Source: Streptoalloteichus tenebrarius
GTDB taxonomy: Bacteria > Actinomycetota > Actinomycetes > Mycobacteriales > Pseudonocardiaceae
Direction of reading: 5' to 3'
Assembly (NCBI RefSeq): GCF_024171885.1
Contig: NZ_JAMTCP010000027.1
Location: forward strand, 1 to 64,000
DNA: 64,000 bases
Below the pieces are notes generated by a model. That model worked only from the letters and a program-made list of their open reading frames with translations. It made no database searches and had not been told where the DNA came from. The position numbers and the translations under genes were made by a program. Shown one piece after another: positions 44,085-52,790 of this stretch. Every line of letters starts with the position of its first letter. The stretch's first letter is position 1.

Positions 44085-46037
44085 CTACTTGGACAGTCCG
44101 TTGTGGACAGCGGTCATCAGCTCGCCCTCGGCGGTGTCGCCGTCGAGCGACCAGATCATCGCGCCGCCCAGCCCCTCGTCCCTGGCGTAGCGGGCCTTGC
44201 GGGTCAACTCGATCGGGTCGTCGTAGGTCCAGAACGTGGTCCCGTTGAACAGCCACGCGTGCCCGGACGCCTCGTCCCGGTGGAGCTTGTAGCCCTGGCC
44301 GAGCAGGTTCTTGAGCTTCTTGTAGTCGTCGATGCCCTTCTCGTAGGTGCCCGGCGCGCCGTCGGTCGCGCTCTGGAACAGACCGTTGTTGGCGTTGGTG
44401 ACGCCGGTCCAGCCACGGCCGTAGAACGGCACGCCCAGCACCAGCTCGCCCTTCGGGGCGCCCTTGCCCGTGTAGGCCTTGATCGTCGTCTCGATGCTGA
44501 ACTGCCGCGCGGGCGGCGACGGGTCGCCGGGCACCACCCGGATCGCCGACTGGTGGTTGGTCGTCTTCTCCCACGCGCCGTGCAGGTCGTAGCCCTGGAC
44601 GGTGCCGAAGTCGAGGTAGTCGAAGATCTTCGGCACCTCGAAGCCGGCCTCGATCTTCGCCGGGTCGGCCGGCAGGAACGCGGTCAGCTCGAACTTCCGG
44701 CCCACCTGGGCGCCGTAGGCGTCGAGCTGGCGCCGGAACTCGGCCAGCAGCAGGGTGAAGTTCTGCTTGTCCTCCGGGCGGATGACGTTGCCCACCTCGC
44801 CCTCGGAGCCCGGCCACTCCCAGTCGATGTCGATGCCGTCGAAGATCCCGGCGGCCACGCCGGGCCCGCCCTGCGGCTCGCCGCCGATCTTCGGCAGGTT
44901 GCCCTTGATGAACAGGTCCAGGCAGCTCGAGACGAACGCCTTGCGCGAGGCGTCGGTCAGCGCGGCGTTGGAGAAGTACTTCGACCAGGTCCAGCCGCCG
45001 AGCGAGAGGTTCACCTTCAGGTTCGGGTGCTTGGCCTTCAGCTTCCTGATCTGGTTGAAGTTGCCGGCCAACGGCTGGTCGTAGGTGTCGCCGACGCCGT
45101 CGACGGACTCGGCGGCGTTGTAGCGCCGCTGGTAGTCGGCCCAGGCGTCGCCCTGGCCGGCCTGGTTGACCACGAAGCACCGGCCGTCCTGGCTGACGTT
45201 GCCGAACGCGTAGTTGATGTGCGTCAGCTTGGCGGCCGTGCCCGAGGTCTCCAGGTTCTTGACCAGGTAGCCCCGGTCGTAGACGCCCCACTGGGTGAAG
45301 TAGCCGACCTTGCGCTGCCCGCCGGGGCCGGGGTCGCCGCCACCGCCGTCGGTCGTGCTGACCGTGACCGGCTTGCTGGGCGCGGAGACGTTGCCCGCCG
45401 CGTCACGCGCCCGGACGGTGAAGGTGTAGGCGGTCTTGGGCGCCAGACCGGACACGGTGAACGAGGTCCGCGCCGTGGTGCCGACCCTGGTCTCGCCCTG
45501 GTACACGTCGTACCCGGTGACCGTGACGTTGTCGGTGGCCGCGTCCCACGCCAGGTCGACGCTGGAGGCGGTGGCGCCGGCGCCGCGCAGGTTGCCGGGG
45601 GCGCTGGGCGCCTGGGTGTCGGGCTCGCCGGGCGAGCCGTCGCACGGGGCGCCGTTGACCGTGCAGGTCACGGGGGCGGCGAAGGCGCCGGAGTAGGACA
45701 CGCCGAAGCCGAAGCTCACCTGGGCGCCGGGGGCGACCGAGCCGTTCCAACCCACGTTGCGGACGGTGACCTTCTGGCCGGAGACGGTGTGGCTGCCCTC
45801 CCACAGCGAGGACAGGCGCTGGCCGGCGGCCAGCTCGAACTCGACGGTCCAGCCGGTCAGCGCCGTGGCGCCGCCGTTCTTGATCGTGTACTTGGCCTCG
45901 TAGCCGGTCCCCCAGTCGCTGGTCTTGGTGAAGGTCGCGGTGACGCCACCGGCGCCGTGGGCCGGCGGGCCCGCGACACCGAGCGCGACGAGCAGCGCCG
46001 CGAGGACCACGGTGAACTGCCATCGACGACGTGGCAT
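44085..46037 (-). CDS. Secreted chitinase: CBM2 - FnIII - GH18
   Basis: A 650-residue secreted chitinase. Residues 1-29 form the signal peptide. Residues 31-132 are a family 2 carbohydrate-binding module with Trp residues and one Cys pair. Residues 143-228 are a fibronectin III domain, and after a Gly/Pro linker residues 243-645 form the GH18 barrel. DGIDIDWEWP carries the catalytic DxxDxDxE (Glu407 as acid). It should cleave beta-1,4 chitin chains. ATG 46037 has AAGGAG upstream. A DasR-type site lies 76-91 bp upstream, predicting induction by GlcNAc metabolites. Confidence 0.96.
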   Translation of the reverse strand: MPRRRWQFTVVLAALLVALGVAGPPAHGAGGVTATFTKTSDWGTGYEAKYTIKNGGATALTGWTVEFELAAGQRLSSLWEGSHTVSGQKVTVRNVGWNGSVAPGAQVSFGFGVSYSGAFAAPVTCTVNGAPCDGSPGEPDTQAPSAPGNLRGAGATASSVDLAWDAATDNVTVTGYDVYQGETRVGTTARTSFTVSGLAPKTAYTFTVRARDAAGNVSAPSKPVTVSTTDGGGGDPGPGGQRKVGYFTQWGVYDRGYLVKNLETSGTAAKLTHINYAFGNVSQDGRCFVVNQAGQGDAWADYQRRYNAAESVDGVGDTYDQPLAGNFNQIRKLKAKHPNLKVNLSLGGWTWSKYFSNAALTDASRKAFVSSCLDLFIKGNLPKIGGEPQGGPGVAAGIFDGIDIDWEWPGSEGEVGNVIRPEDKQNFTLLLAEFRRQLDAYGAQVGRKFELTAFLPADPAKIEAGFEVPKIFDYLDFGTVQGYDLHGAWEKTTNHQSAIRVVPGDPSPPARQFSIETTIKAYTGKGAPKGELVLGVPFYGRGWTGVTNANNGLFQSATDGAPGTYEKGIDDYKKLKNLLGQGYKLHRDEASGHAWLFNGTTFWTYDDPIELTRKARYARDEGLGGAMIWSLDGDTAEGELMTAVHNGLSK

Positions 46038-46112
46038 GGGTACTCCTTCGGTGCAGGGTGGCCGGGTGCTACCCGGTTGGGGGACAAGATGTGCCCCACC
46101 CCACACCCCGTC

Positions 46113-46128
46113 AAGGGTCTAGACCATT
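46113..46128. promoter_or_regulatory. DasR-responsive element (dre) of the chitinase gene
   Basis: The palindrome GGTCTAGACC at 46116-46125, extended to AAGGGTCTAGACCATT, fits the Streptomyces dre consensus built on TGGTCTAGACCA. Located upstream of the chitinase start, where DasR represses until glucosamine phosphates accumulate. Confidence 0.8.
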
Positions 46129-46141
46129 GGGTCACCCGAAC

Positions 46142-46638
46142 GGCCTAGAACGGGATCGGGTCATCGGGACCTGTTCACCGGAACCCGACAACCTCGGCCC
46201 CGATTTCCCTTGCGCCACCAGGAAAAGGCGAGTAGAGGCGCGAACTCTGTTCGACACCGGAACAAGATCGGCCAACGCGATGGGAGCTTCCGCCGTCCCA
46301 CACGGGAAACGACACGCTCGCGAACGCGGACGTGATGACGGGGTTCTCGGCGTCGCCGGCGTTCGCCTCTCCCCCACGCGAGATATCTGTCCTTTGTGGA
46401 CTCCCGGGGCGGTTTCTTCTTCCGTGACACGGAGATCGCTCCACTGAGGGTTCGGGTGCGACGGCCGCCCCGAACGGCGACGGCGTCCCGGAGCGCAGGG
46501 GAGCCAGCCTCTCCAGCGGCGCCACCCCACCCGCCGACAGTCACTCTCCGTAGCGGTCATTCTTCGCGGCGAGCGCCTTCGGGTGTAGCGCGCGGAACCC
46601 GCTGAGTCGAGGAGGTTCACGCCCGATCTGTCAAACGG
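46142..46638. other. Gene-free stretch upstream of the chitinase gene
   Basis: About 500 bp with lower GC and no codon bias supporting a gene on either strand. No tRNA, RNase P, tmRNA or riboswitch pattern was recognised by eye. It may hold upstream regulatory DNA or an unrecognised RNA. Confidence 0.4.
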
Positions 46639-46785
46639 CTATCCACAGGCGCCCGGCGTGTCGCGAGTTATCCACAGCTCTGCGTTGTCGGCTTTGACGC
46701 TGCGTGACCGGCCGATAGGCTGGTGCAGGGGCGCCCCCCAGGGCGGGTGGGGGCTGACCAGGGGAAAGGCGCTGGGGAGAGTGTG
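46639..46785 (+). repeat. Composite intergenic repeat, copy 3 (inverted)
   Basis: In reverse order to copies 1 and 2: CTATCCACA (46639-46647), a perfect TTATCCACA DnaA-type box (46668-46676), TAGGCTGG (46716-46723), and the core (46732-46756) identical over 25 bp to copy 1. CTGGGGAGAGTGTG (46772-46785) is also shared with copy 1 (CTGGGGAGGGTGTG). In this copy TTGACG (46694-46699) is 16 bp before TAGGCT, a good promoter. Confidence 0.8.
46694..46721 (+). promoter_or_regulatory. Putative promoter inside repeat copy 3
   Basis: TTGACG and TAGGCT are separated by 16 bp. Transcription would start near 46729 and enter the conserved GC-rich core; a hairpin at 46836-46874 could end it, giving an RNA of about 150 nt. 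Confidence 0.45.
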
Positions 46786-46902
46786 ACCCGGCTGGAGGGG
46801 AGCGCCCTGGTCGCCGGGATCGCTCTGGAAGGTGGCCCCGGGGAGGTCCGCCGCCGTTTTGTCCCTCCCCGGGGGAATCCCACGGTCTTCGCTCGGGCGT
46901 GA
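46783..46902 (+). CDS. Possible 39-residue peptide, very uncertain
   Basis: GTG 46783 follows GGGGAGA and opens 39 codons ending TGA at 46900-46902: MTRLEGSALVAGIALEGGPG and an Arg/Pro-rich end. It begins where the shared repeat ends and spans the hairpin at 46836-46874. It has no recognisable family and may simply be chance in GC-rich DNA. Confidence 0.2.
   Translation: MTRLEGSALVAGIALEGGPGEVRRRFVPPRGNPTVFARA
46836..46874 (+). terminator. Hairpin downstream of repeat copy 3
   Basis: CCCCGGGGAGG and CCTCCCCGGGG are perfect 11-bp arms with a 17-nt loop that ends in GTTTTGTC. Candidate terminator for the putative short transcript. Confidence 0.5.
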
Positions 46903-46909
46903 TCAGGTC

Positions 46910-46925
46910 AAGGTCTAGACCAAAC
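46910..46925. promoter_or_regulatory. Second DasR-type (dre-like) site, no adjacent gene
   Basis: GGTCTAGACC at 46912-46921 with a following A, as in the site before the chitinase gene. It lies about 870 bp from the chitinase start and no plus-strand gene follows. It may serve an unannotated RNA or act as a distant site. Confidence 0.6.
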
Positions 46926-47151
46926 TATGCCCTGTTCGGCCTCATAACACCTGGTCATAGCGGGTCGCACCGAAACAGGTCAGCGGAGTGCCTCCCCCCG
47001 CCCGTCGGCGCCGCTCAGGCCGCCGTCCACCGGGCCGTCCCCAGGGTCGCCACAGGGCCACAGGGCTGTTCACCCCGCGATCGCCGGGCTTCTCGCCTTG
47101 CCGTTCACCGGGCCGTCCTCCTGGCCGTCCTCCCGGCCGCCCACCTGGCCC

Positions 47152-47790
47152 TCACCGGGGCCGGAGCAGGGCCTCCAGCCTGGCCACCGCCGCCGGATCG
47201 CCCTCGACCCGCAGCAGGCCCGCCGCCGTCGCCTCCGCGCGGCTCGTCCGCCGCGCGCCGAGCCGGACGAAGGTCAGCGGGTCGCAGACGTACCGGACGG
47301 CGGGGTCGGCGACCTCGCCCTCCTCCACCCGCACACCGTCCGGTCCGGCGAGCACGCGCACCGGCAGGTCGCCGACGACGAACTGGTAGGACTCCGGCCG
47401 GTCCGGCCAGCGCCCCCGCTCGACCAGCGCGGACAGCCCCAGCACCGCCCACCGGGGGCGGAACTCGGCGTCGTCCGGCACCTCGGGCCGCAGGGCGAGG
47501 CCGAACCGGGCGAGCGCGTGGACGACCTCGCGCAGGCCCTCGCCGCGCTCGGTCAGCCGGTAGGGCGCGCGGGGCCCGTCGCCGTCCCTGTCCACCAGCC
47601 CGGCGGCCTCCAGCGTCCGCAGTCGCTCGGCGAGCAGGTTGGTGCCGATGCCGGGCAGGTCGGCGAGCAGGTCGTTGTAGCGCCGCGACCCGAGCAGCAG
47701 TTCCCGGACGACGAGCAACGTCCAGCGGTCGCCCACCAGGTCGAGCGCGTGCGCGAGCCCGCAGACCTGCCCGTAGCTGCGCTTGGCCAT
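47152..47790 (-). CDS. HxlR-family regulator with SCP2-like C-terminal domain
   Basis: A 212-residue regulator. Residues 1-110 form the HxlR winged helix (CGLAHALDLVGDRWTLLVVR, ELLLGSRRYNDLLADLPGIG, LVDRDGDGP...YRLTERG). Residues 115-212 form a second domain with the sterol-carrier-like pattern (SYQFVVGDLPVRVLAGPDGV, VRYVCDPLTFVRL) that may bind a ligand. ATG 47790 follows AAGGGG. Upstream, the AT-rich ATCTTTTTCAAGCTTAGC and a direct repeat GATCAC-CGC-GATCAC (47826-47840) are candidate promoter and operator. Confidence 0.88.
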   Translation of the reverse strand: MAKRSYGQVCGLAHALDLVGDRWTLLVVRELLLGSRRYNDLLADLPGIGTNLLAERLRTLEAAGLVDRDGDGPRAPYRLTERGEGLREVVHALARFGLALRPEVPDDAEFRPRWAVLGLSALVERGRWPDRPESYQFVVGDLPVRVLAGPDGVRVEEGEVADPAVRYVCDPLTFVRLGARRTSRAEATAAGLLRVEGDPAAVARLEALLRPR

Positions 47791-47964
47791 CACCACCCCT
47801 TGACGTGGTCGCGACCGGGACCGAAGATCACCGCGATCACTACATCTTTTTCAAGCTTAGCGAGTCGGAGGTCGTGCCCGGTGCGTCGCCGCAGGACCCC
47901 CCGAACGCGCGTGTCCCGGGAGAACCTGGGTTCTCACCGGGACACGGCTGGTCGGGAGGGCGGC

Positions 47965-48588
47965 TCAGACCGAGCCGTACTGGCGATCCCCGGCGTCGCC
48001 GAGGCCCGGCACGATGTATCCGGAGTCGTTGAGCCGTTCGTCGACGCTCGCGGTCACCACACGCACCGGCAGACCGGACTCCTCCAGGAGCCGGATGCCC
48101 TCGGGCGCGGCCAGCGCCACGACGGCGGTCACGTCGGTCGCGCCCCGGTTGGCCAGCAACCGGATCGTGTGGACCATCGAGCCGCCCGTCGCCAGCATCG
48201 GGTCCAGCACGAGCACCGGGCGGTCGGACAGGTCCTCGGGGAGCGACTCCATGTAGGGCGTCGGCTGGAGGGTCTCCTCGTCCCTGGCCAGGCCGACGAA
48301 GCCCATCTGCGCGTCCGGGATGAGCTTGTGCGCCTGGTCGGCCATGCCCAGCCCGGCCCGCAGCACCGGCACCAGCAGCGGCGGGTTGGCCAGCGCGTAG
48401 CCGTCCGTGCGGGCGACCGGGGTGTGGATGCGCTCGATCCGCACGGGCGCGTCCCGCATCGCCTCGTAGATGAGCATCACGGTCAGCTCCTGGAGGGCCG
48501 CGCGGAACGCGGCGCTGTCCGTGCGGGCGTCCCGCATGGTGGTCAGCCGCGCCCTGGCCAGCGGGTGTTCGACGACGAGCACGTCCAT
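47965..48588 (-). CDS. upp: Uracil phosphoribosyltransferase
   Basis: A 207-residue enzyme joining uracil and PRPP to UMP. The PRPP loop reads [18 protein letters not shown], and the uracil-binding end reads [18 protein letters not shown], both diagnostic. The ATG at 48588 is preceded by TACCGT with an 8-nt gap, suggesting a leaderless transcript. Its start overlaps the region of the divergent DinB-fold gene. It recycles uracil released by thymidine/uridine phosphorolysis (DeoA) and cytidine deamination (Cdd). Corresponds to Rv3309c. Confidence 0.95.
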   Translation of the reverse strand: MDVLVVEHPLARARLTTMRDARTDSAAFRAALQELTVMLIYEAMRDAPVRIERIHTPVARTDGYALANPPLLVPVLRAGLGMADQAHKLIPDAQMGFVGLARDEETLQPTPYMESLPEDLSDRPVLVLDPMLATGGSMVHTIRLLANRGATDVTAVVALAAPEGIRLLEESGLPVRVVTASVDERLNDSGYIVPGLGDAGDRQYGSV

Positions 48589-48596
48589 GGCCGAGA

Positions 48597-48602
48597 ACGG
48601 TA
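48597..48602 (-). promoter_or_regulatory. -10 box for leaderless upp
   Basis: On the minus strand TACCGT ends 8 nt before ATG 48588. Confidence 0.55.
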
Positions 48603-48619
48603 ACCGGAAGGGGCACGTC

Positions 48620-49279
48620 TTGTACGAATCGATCTACCGCCAGGCCCGCGAACGCGTGACCGAGATCGCGCGCGGCCTCGGCGACGACGAGCTGGGCCGC
48701 ACCGTGCCCGCCTGTCCTGAGTGGACGGTGCGCGAGATGCTGGCCCACGTGGTCGGCGTGGCGGCCGACGTCGTGAACCAGCGCATGGACGGCGCGCCGG
48801 GACCGGAGTGGACGGTCAGGCAGGTGGAGGAGCGGCGGGACCGGTCCGTGGCCGAGGACCTCGCCGAGTGGGCCGGCTACGCGGAGCGCGCCGAGGCGAC
48901 CCTCGCGGCCAACCCCCGGATCCCGCTGCTGGCCCACGACCTGGTCCAGCACGAGGGCGACCTGCTGGGCGCCCTCGGCCGCGGCCGGCCGCCCCGCGAG
49001 GCGTGGTCCCCGCTGCTGGACAACACCCTCGCCGGCCTGGCCAGGCGGCCCGAGCTGCCGGGAGCGCTCGTCCTGGCGACCACCGACGGGCGCCGCGTCG
49101 TCGGCGCCGGCGACCCGGTGGCGGAGCTGGAGGTCGACGGCTACGAGCTGTACCGGGCCGTGTTCGGCCGGCGCAGCCGGGCCCAGATGGCGGCATGGGC
49201 GTGGTCGGGCGACCCCGCCGCGTTCCTCGACCTGATCCCGGTCTTCCCGCCCCGCGAGGACGATCTCGTGGAGGTCTGA
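48620..49279 (+). CDS. DinB-fold, maleylpyruvate isomerase-like (mycothiol-dependent) protein
   Basis: A 219-residue protein of the actinobacterial TIGR03083/MDMPI-N family. The signature [20 protein letters not shown] lies near residue 38, followed by metal-ligand-type His in [17 protein letters not shown] and a C-terminal domain. Relatives use mycothiol and a divalent metal. The substrate is unknown. TTG 48620 is chosen because GGAAGGGG lies 6 nt upstream; an in-frame ATG at 48587 would overlap the upp start codon and lacks a ribosome site. Confidence 0.8.
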   Translation: MYESIYRQARERVTEIARGLGDDELGRTVPACPEWTVREMLAHVVGVAADVVNQRMDGAPGPEWTVRQVEERRDRSVAEDLAEWAGYAERAEATLAANPRIPLLAHDLVQHEGDLLGALGRGRPPREAWSPLLDNTLAGLARRPELPGALVLATTDGRRVVGAGDPVAELEVDGYELYRAVFGRRSRAQMAAWAWSGDPAAFLDLIPVFPPREDDLVEV

Positions 49280-49317
49280 GCGCCCGCTCGGCGGGCGGCG
49301 GGGCCCGGTCGGCGGCC

Positions 49318-49323
49318 TAGACT
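49318..49323 (+). promoter_or_regulatory. -10 box for leaderless deoC
   Basis: TAGACT ends 7 nt before ATG 49331 and there is no ribosome site. Confidence 0.6.
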
Positions 49324-49330
49324 CACCGAC

Positions 49331-50335
49331 ATGGGTGTCCCGTCCACAACGGCGTCGGCGGTGTCGACGGCGTCGGCGGGGGCGGTCAGCGCGACGCTGC
49401 CCGCCCACCTCGCCGACGCCGTCCGCGACGACGCCGCGTTGCGTCGCTTCCTGCACGGCCTGCCCGGCGTCGACCAGGTCGGCCTCGAGCAGCGCGCCGC
49501 CGGCCTGGCCACGCGCAGCATCAAGAAGGCCGCGAAGCTGTGGGCGATCGACACGGCGATCCGCATGGTCGACCTCACGACGCTGGAGGGCGCCGACACC
49601 CCCGGCAAGGTGCGGTCGCTGTGCGCCAAGGCGCGGCGCCCCGACCCCGAGCGCCCGGACGTGCCGCGCGTCGCCGCGGTGTGCGTGTACCCCGACCTGG
49701 TCGAGGTCGCCGTCGCCGAGCTGGCCGGCACCGGGGTCGGCGTGGCCAGCGTGGCGACCGCGTTCCCGTCGGGCCGCTCGTCCCGGGCGGTGAAGCTGGC
49801 CGACACGCGGCTGGCCGTCGAGGCCGGCGCGAGCGAGGTCGACATGGTGATCGACAGGGGCGCGTTCCTGTCCGGCCGCTACGGCGAGGTCTTCGAGGAG
49901 ATCGTCGCCGTGAGGGAGGCCTGCGGCGAGGCGCACCTGAAGGTGATCCTGGAGACCGGGGAGCTGGCCACCTACGACAACGTGCGCCGCGCCTCCTGGC
50001 TGGCGCTGTTGGCCGGCGCGGACTTCATCAAGACCTCCACCGGCAAGGTCTCGCCCGCCGCGACGCTGCCGGTGACCCACCTGATGCTCGGCGCGGTCAG
50101 GGACTGGCACGCCCAGACCGGGGAGGCGCGCGGGGTCAAGCCGGCCGGCGGCATCCGCACGACCAAGGACGCCGTCCGCTACCTGGTGGCCGTGCACGAG
50201 GTCGCCGGGCCGAGGTGGCTCGACCCGCACCTGTTCCGGTTCGGCGCCTCCAGCCTGCTCAACGACCTGTTGATGCAGCGGCGCACCCAGCTCGACGGCC
50301 ACTACAGCGGCCCGGACTACGTGACGGTGGACTGA
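49331..50335 (+). CDS. deoC: Deoxyribose-phosphate aldolase
   Basis: A 334-residue class I aldolase that splits 2-deoxyribose-5-phosphate into acetaldehyde and glyceraldehyde-3-phosphate. The Schiff-base lysine is in ADFIKTSTGKVSP (Lys234), and the proton-relay lysine in GVKPAGGIRTTKDA (Lys268). A 25-residue Ser/Ala-rich N-terminus precedes the barrel. A TAGACT -10 box just before the ATG suggests leaderless expression. The downstream aldehyde dehydrogenases, starting 1 bp after its stop, could oxidise the acetaldehyde. Confidence 0.95.
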   Translation: MGVPSTTASAVSTASAGAVSATLPAHLADAVRDDAALRRFLHGLPGVDQVGLEQRAAGLATRSIKKAAKLWAIDTAIRMVDLTTLEGADTPGKVRSLCAKARRPDPERPDVPRVAAVCVYPDLVEVAVAELAGTGVGVASVATAFPSGRSSRAVKLADTRLAVEAGASEVDMVIDRGAFLSGRYGEVFEEIVAVREACGEAHLKVILETGELATYDNVRRASWLALLAGADFIKTSTGKVSPAATLPVTHLMLGAVRDWHAQTGEARGVKPAGGIRTTKDAVRYLVAVHEVAGPRWLDPHLFRFGASSLLNDLLMQRRTQLDGHYSGPDYVTVD

Positions 50336-50336
50336 G

Positions 50337-51800
50337 ATGACGAGCAACGACGTCTGGGAGTACGCGCCCGCGCCGGAGTCGCGCGAGATCGCCAACCTCA
50401 AGCCGAGCTACCGGATGTTCGTCGACGGCGAGTTCGTCGACGGCGCCGGCGAGCCGCTGAAGTCGATCAATCCGGCCACCGAGGAGGTGCTCGCCGAGGT
50501 CTCCACCGCTGCTCCGTCCGATGTGGACCGTGCGGTGCAGGCGGCGCGGCGCGCCTACGACGAGGTGTGGGGCCGGATGCCCGGCCGCGAGCGCGCCAAG
50601 TACCTGTTCCGCGTCGCGCGGCTGATCCAGGAGCGCGGCAGGGAACTGGCCGTGCTGGAGACGCTGGACAACGGCAAGCCCATCAAGGAGTCGCGGGACG
50701 TCGACGTGCCGACGGCGGCGGCGCACTTCTTCCACCACGCCGGCTGGGCGGACAAACTCGCCCACGCCGGGTACGGGCCGGACCCGCGCCCGATCGGCGT
50801 GGCCGGCCAGGTCATCCCGTGGAACTTCCCGCTGCTGATGGCCGCGTGGAAGATCGCGCCCGCCCTGGCGTGCGGCAACACCGTGGTGCTCAAGCCGGCC
50901 GAGACCACGCCGCTGACGGCGCTGGTGCTCGGCGAGATCCTCCAGCAGGCGGAGCTGCCGCCGGGCGTGGTGAACATCGTGCCGGGCGCCGGCGACGTGG
51001 GCGCGCGGCTGGTGCGGCACGAGGGGATCGACAAGGTCGCCTTCACCGGCTCCACCGAGGTGGGCAAGGAGATCCAGCGCGCGGTCGCCGGCACCGGCAG
51101 GCGCCTCACGTTGGAGCTGGGCGGCAAGGCCGCCAACGTCGTGTTCGACGACGCCCCGCTGGACCAGGCGGTCGAGGGCATCGTCAACGGGATCTTCTTC
51201 AACCAGGGCCACGTCTGCTGCGCCGGCTCACGCCTGCTCGTGCAGGAGTCGATCGCCGAGGAGCTGCTGGACCGGTTGCGGCAGCGGGTCGCCACGCTGC
51301 GGCTGGGCGACCCGCTGGACAAGAACACCGACGTGGGCGCGATCAACTCGCGGGCGCAGCTCGAGAAGATCCGCGAGCTGGCCGACGCGGGCGACGCCGA
51401 GGGCGCGCAGCGCTGGACCAGCCCGTGCCCGGTGCCGGAGAAGGGTTTCTTCTTCGCCCCCACCGTGTTCTCCAACGTGCACCAGGCGATGCGCATCGCC
51501 CGCGAGGAGATCTTCGGCCCTGTGCTGTCGGTGCTCACCTTCCGCACCCCGGACGAGGCGGTCGCCAAGGCCAACAACACGCCGTACGGCCTGTCCGCCG
51601 GGATCTGGACCGAGAAGGGCTCGCGGATCCTGTGGATGGCGCAGCGGATGCGCGCCGGCGTGGTGTGGGCCAACACGTTCAACCGCTTCGATCCCACCGC
51701 GCCGTTCGGCGGGTACCAGGAGTCGGGCTTCGGCCGCGAGGGCGGTCGTGCCGGTCTGGCGGCCTACCTGGCCACCGGTGACGAGGGGACCGGGAACTGA
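50337..51800 (+). CDS. NAD(P)-dependent aldehyde dehydrogenase
   Basis: A 487-residue complete ALDH. The cofactor region has IPWNFPLLMAAWKIAPALAC and FTGSTEVGKEIQ, the general base is Glu260 in LTLELGGKAA, and the nucleophile is Cys294 (or Cys295) in FFNQGHVCCAGSR. ATG 50337 lies 1 bp after the deoC stop, so it should act in the same pathway, most likely oxidising acetaldehyde from deoxyribose-5-phosphate to acetate. Other aldehydes remain possible. Confidence 0.94.
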   Translation: MTSNDVWEYAPAPESREIANLKPSYRMFVDGEFVDGAGEPLKSINPATEEVLAEVSTAAPSDVDRAVQAARRAYDEVWGRMPGRERAKYLFRVARLIQERGRELAVLETLDNGKPIKESRDVDVPTAAAHFFHHAGWADKLAHAGYGPDPRPIGVAGQVIPWNFPLLMAAWKIAPALACGNTVVLKPAETTPLTALVLGEILQQAELPPGVVNIVPGAGDVGARLVRHEGIDKVAFTGSTEVGKEIQRAVAGTGRRLTLELGGKAANVVFDDAPLDQAVEGIVNGIFFNQGHVCCAGSRLLVQESIAEELLDRLRQRVATLRLGDPLDKNTDVGAINSRAQLEKIRELADAGDAEGAQRWTSPCPVPEKGFFFAPTVFSNVHQAMRIAREEIFGPVLSVLTFRTPDEAVAKANNTPYGLSAGIWTEKGSRILWMAQRMRAGVVWANTFNRFDPTAPFGGYQESGFGREGGRAGLAAYLATGDEGTGN

Positions 51801-52690
51801 TGGGGAACAACAGGACCAGCGCCGTGGACGGCCGACTGCCGGTCACGAAGACCTACAAGTTGTACGTGGGCGGGGCATTCCCCCGCTCCGAGTCCGGTCG
51901 GGTGTACCAGGTGACGGACAAGAAGGGTCAGTTCCTGGCCAACGCGGCGCAGGCCTCGCGCAAGGACGTGCGGGACGCGGTGTCCGCCGCGCGCAAGGCG
52001 TTCCCGAAGTGGTCGGGCGCCACGGCCTACAACCGCGGCCAGGTGCTCTACCGCGTGGCCGAGATGTTGGAGGGCCGGCGCGAACAGTTCGCCGCCGAGG
52101 TCGGCGCCGCCGAGGGCGTCTCGCCCAAGCGCGCGCAGGCCGACGTCGACGCGGCGATCGACCGCTGGGTCTGGTACGCCGGCTGGACCGACAAGGTCTC
52201 CACCGTGCTGGGCTCGGCCAACCCCGTGGCCGGCCCGTACTTCTGCTTCAGCGTCCCCGAGCCGACCGGTGTCGTCGGCGTGCTCGCGCCGCGGGCCTCG
52301 TCGCTGCTGGGGCTGGTCAGCGTGGTCGCCCCGGTGATCGCCACCGGCAACACCTGCGTCGTGGTGGCCAGCGAGGAGCGGCCCCTGCCGTCGGTGACGC
52401 TGTCCGAGGTGCTGGCCACCTCCGACCTGCCCGGTGGCGTGGTGAACGTGCTGACCGGCCGCACGGCGGAGATGGCTCCCTGGCTGGCGGCGCACGCCGA
52501 CGTCAACGCGCTGGACCTGTGCGGCGCGCCGGAGGAGCTGCGGGCCGACCTGGAGCGCGCCGCGGCCGACACCGTGAAGCGCGTGCTGCCGGCGCCGGCC
52601 ACCGAGCCGGACTGGTCGCGGGAGCCCGGCGTCGGGCGGCTGCGGGCCTTCCTGGAGACCAAGACCGTCTGGCACCCCACCGGGGTCTGA
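51800..52690 (+). CDS. Short aldehyde dehydrogenase-like protein lacking the catalytic half
   Basis: A 296-residue ALDH-family protein. It matches the N-terminal cofactor-binding half (TYKLYVGGAFPRSESGRVYQ, then VLYRVAEMLEGRREQFAAEV and TGVVGVLAPRASSLLGLVSV), but the segment around the catalytic Glu and Cys is missing and it ends in KTVWHPTGV. ATG 51800 overlaps the upstream stop by one base. Because it is intact and tightly coupled to a full-length enzyme, it is more likely a dedicated non-catalytic partner than a fragment; a shell or scaffold-type role cannot be excluded. Confidence 0.85.
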   Translation: MGNNRTSAVDGRLPVTKTYKLYVGGAFPRSESGRVYQVTDKKGQFLANAAQASRKDVRDAVSAARKAFPKWSGATAYNRGQVLYRVAEMLEGRREQFAAEVGAAEGVSPKRAQADVDAAIDRWVWYAGWTDKVSTVLGSANPVAGPYFCFSVPEPTGVVGVLAPRASSLLGLVSVVAPVIATGNTCVVVASEERPLPSVTLSEVLATSDLPGGVVNVLTGRTAEMAPWLAAHADVNALDLCGAPEELRADLERAAADTVKRVLPAPATEPDWSREPGVGRLRAFLETKTVWHPTGV

Positions 52691-52696
52691 GGCGCG

Positions 52697-52745
52697 CGAC
52701 GGCCCGCCGTGTCACGCCGTCCGCGTGGCGCGGCGGGTCGTCGCA
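52697..52745. terminator. Imperfect hairpin between convergent genes
   Basis: CGACGGCCCGCCG pairs imperfectly with CGGCGGGTCGTCG across the gap between the ALDH-like gene and the SUKH gene. A modest terminator candidate. Confidence 0.4.
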
Positions 52746-52790
52746 GGTCCCGACGGCGGGGCCGGCGCGGCACGCCACGCCCGAGCGCGC

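Noticed and set aside
46142-46638. Several overlapping 100-160-codon leftward frames before the chitinase
   Set aside because: All three minus-strand frames are open at once, the sign of noncoding DNA with few stops, and none resembles a family.
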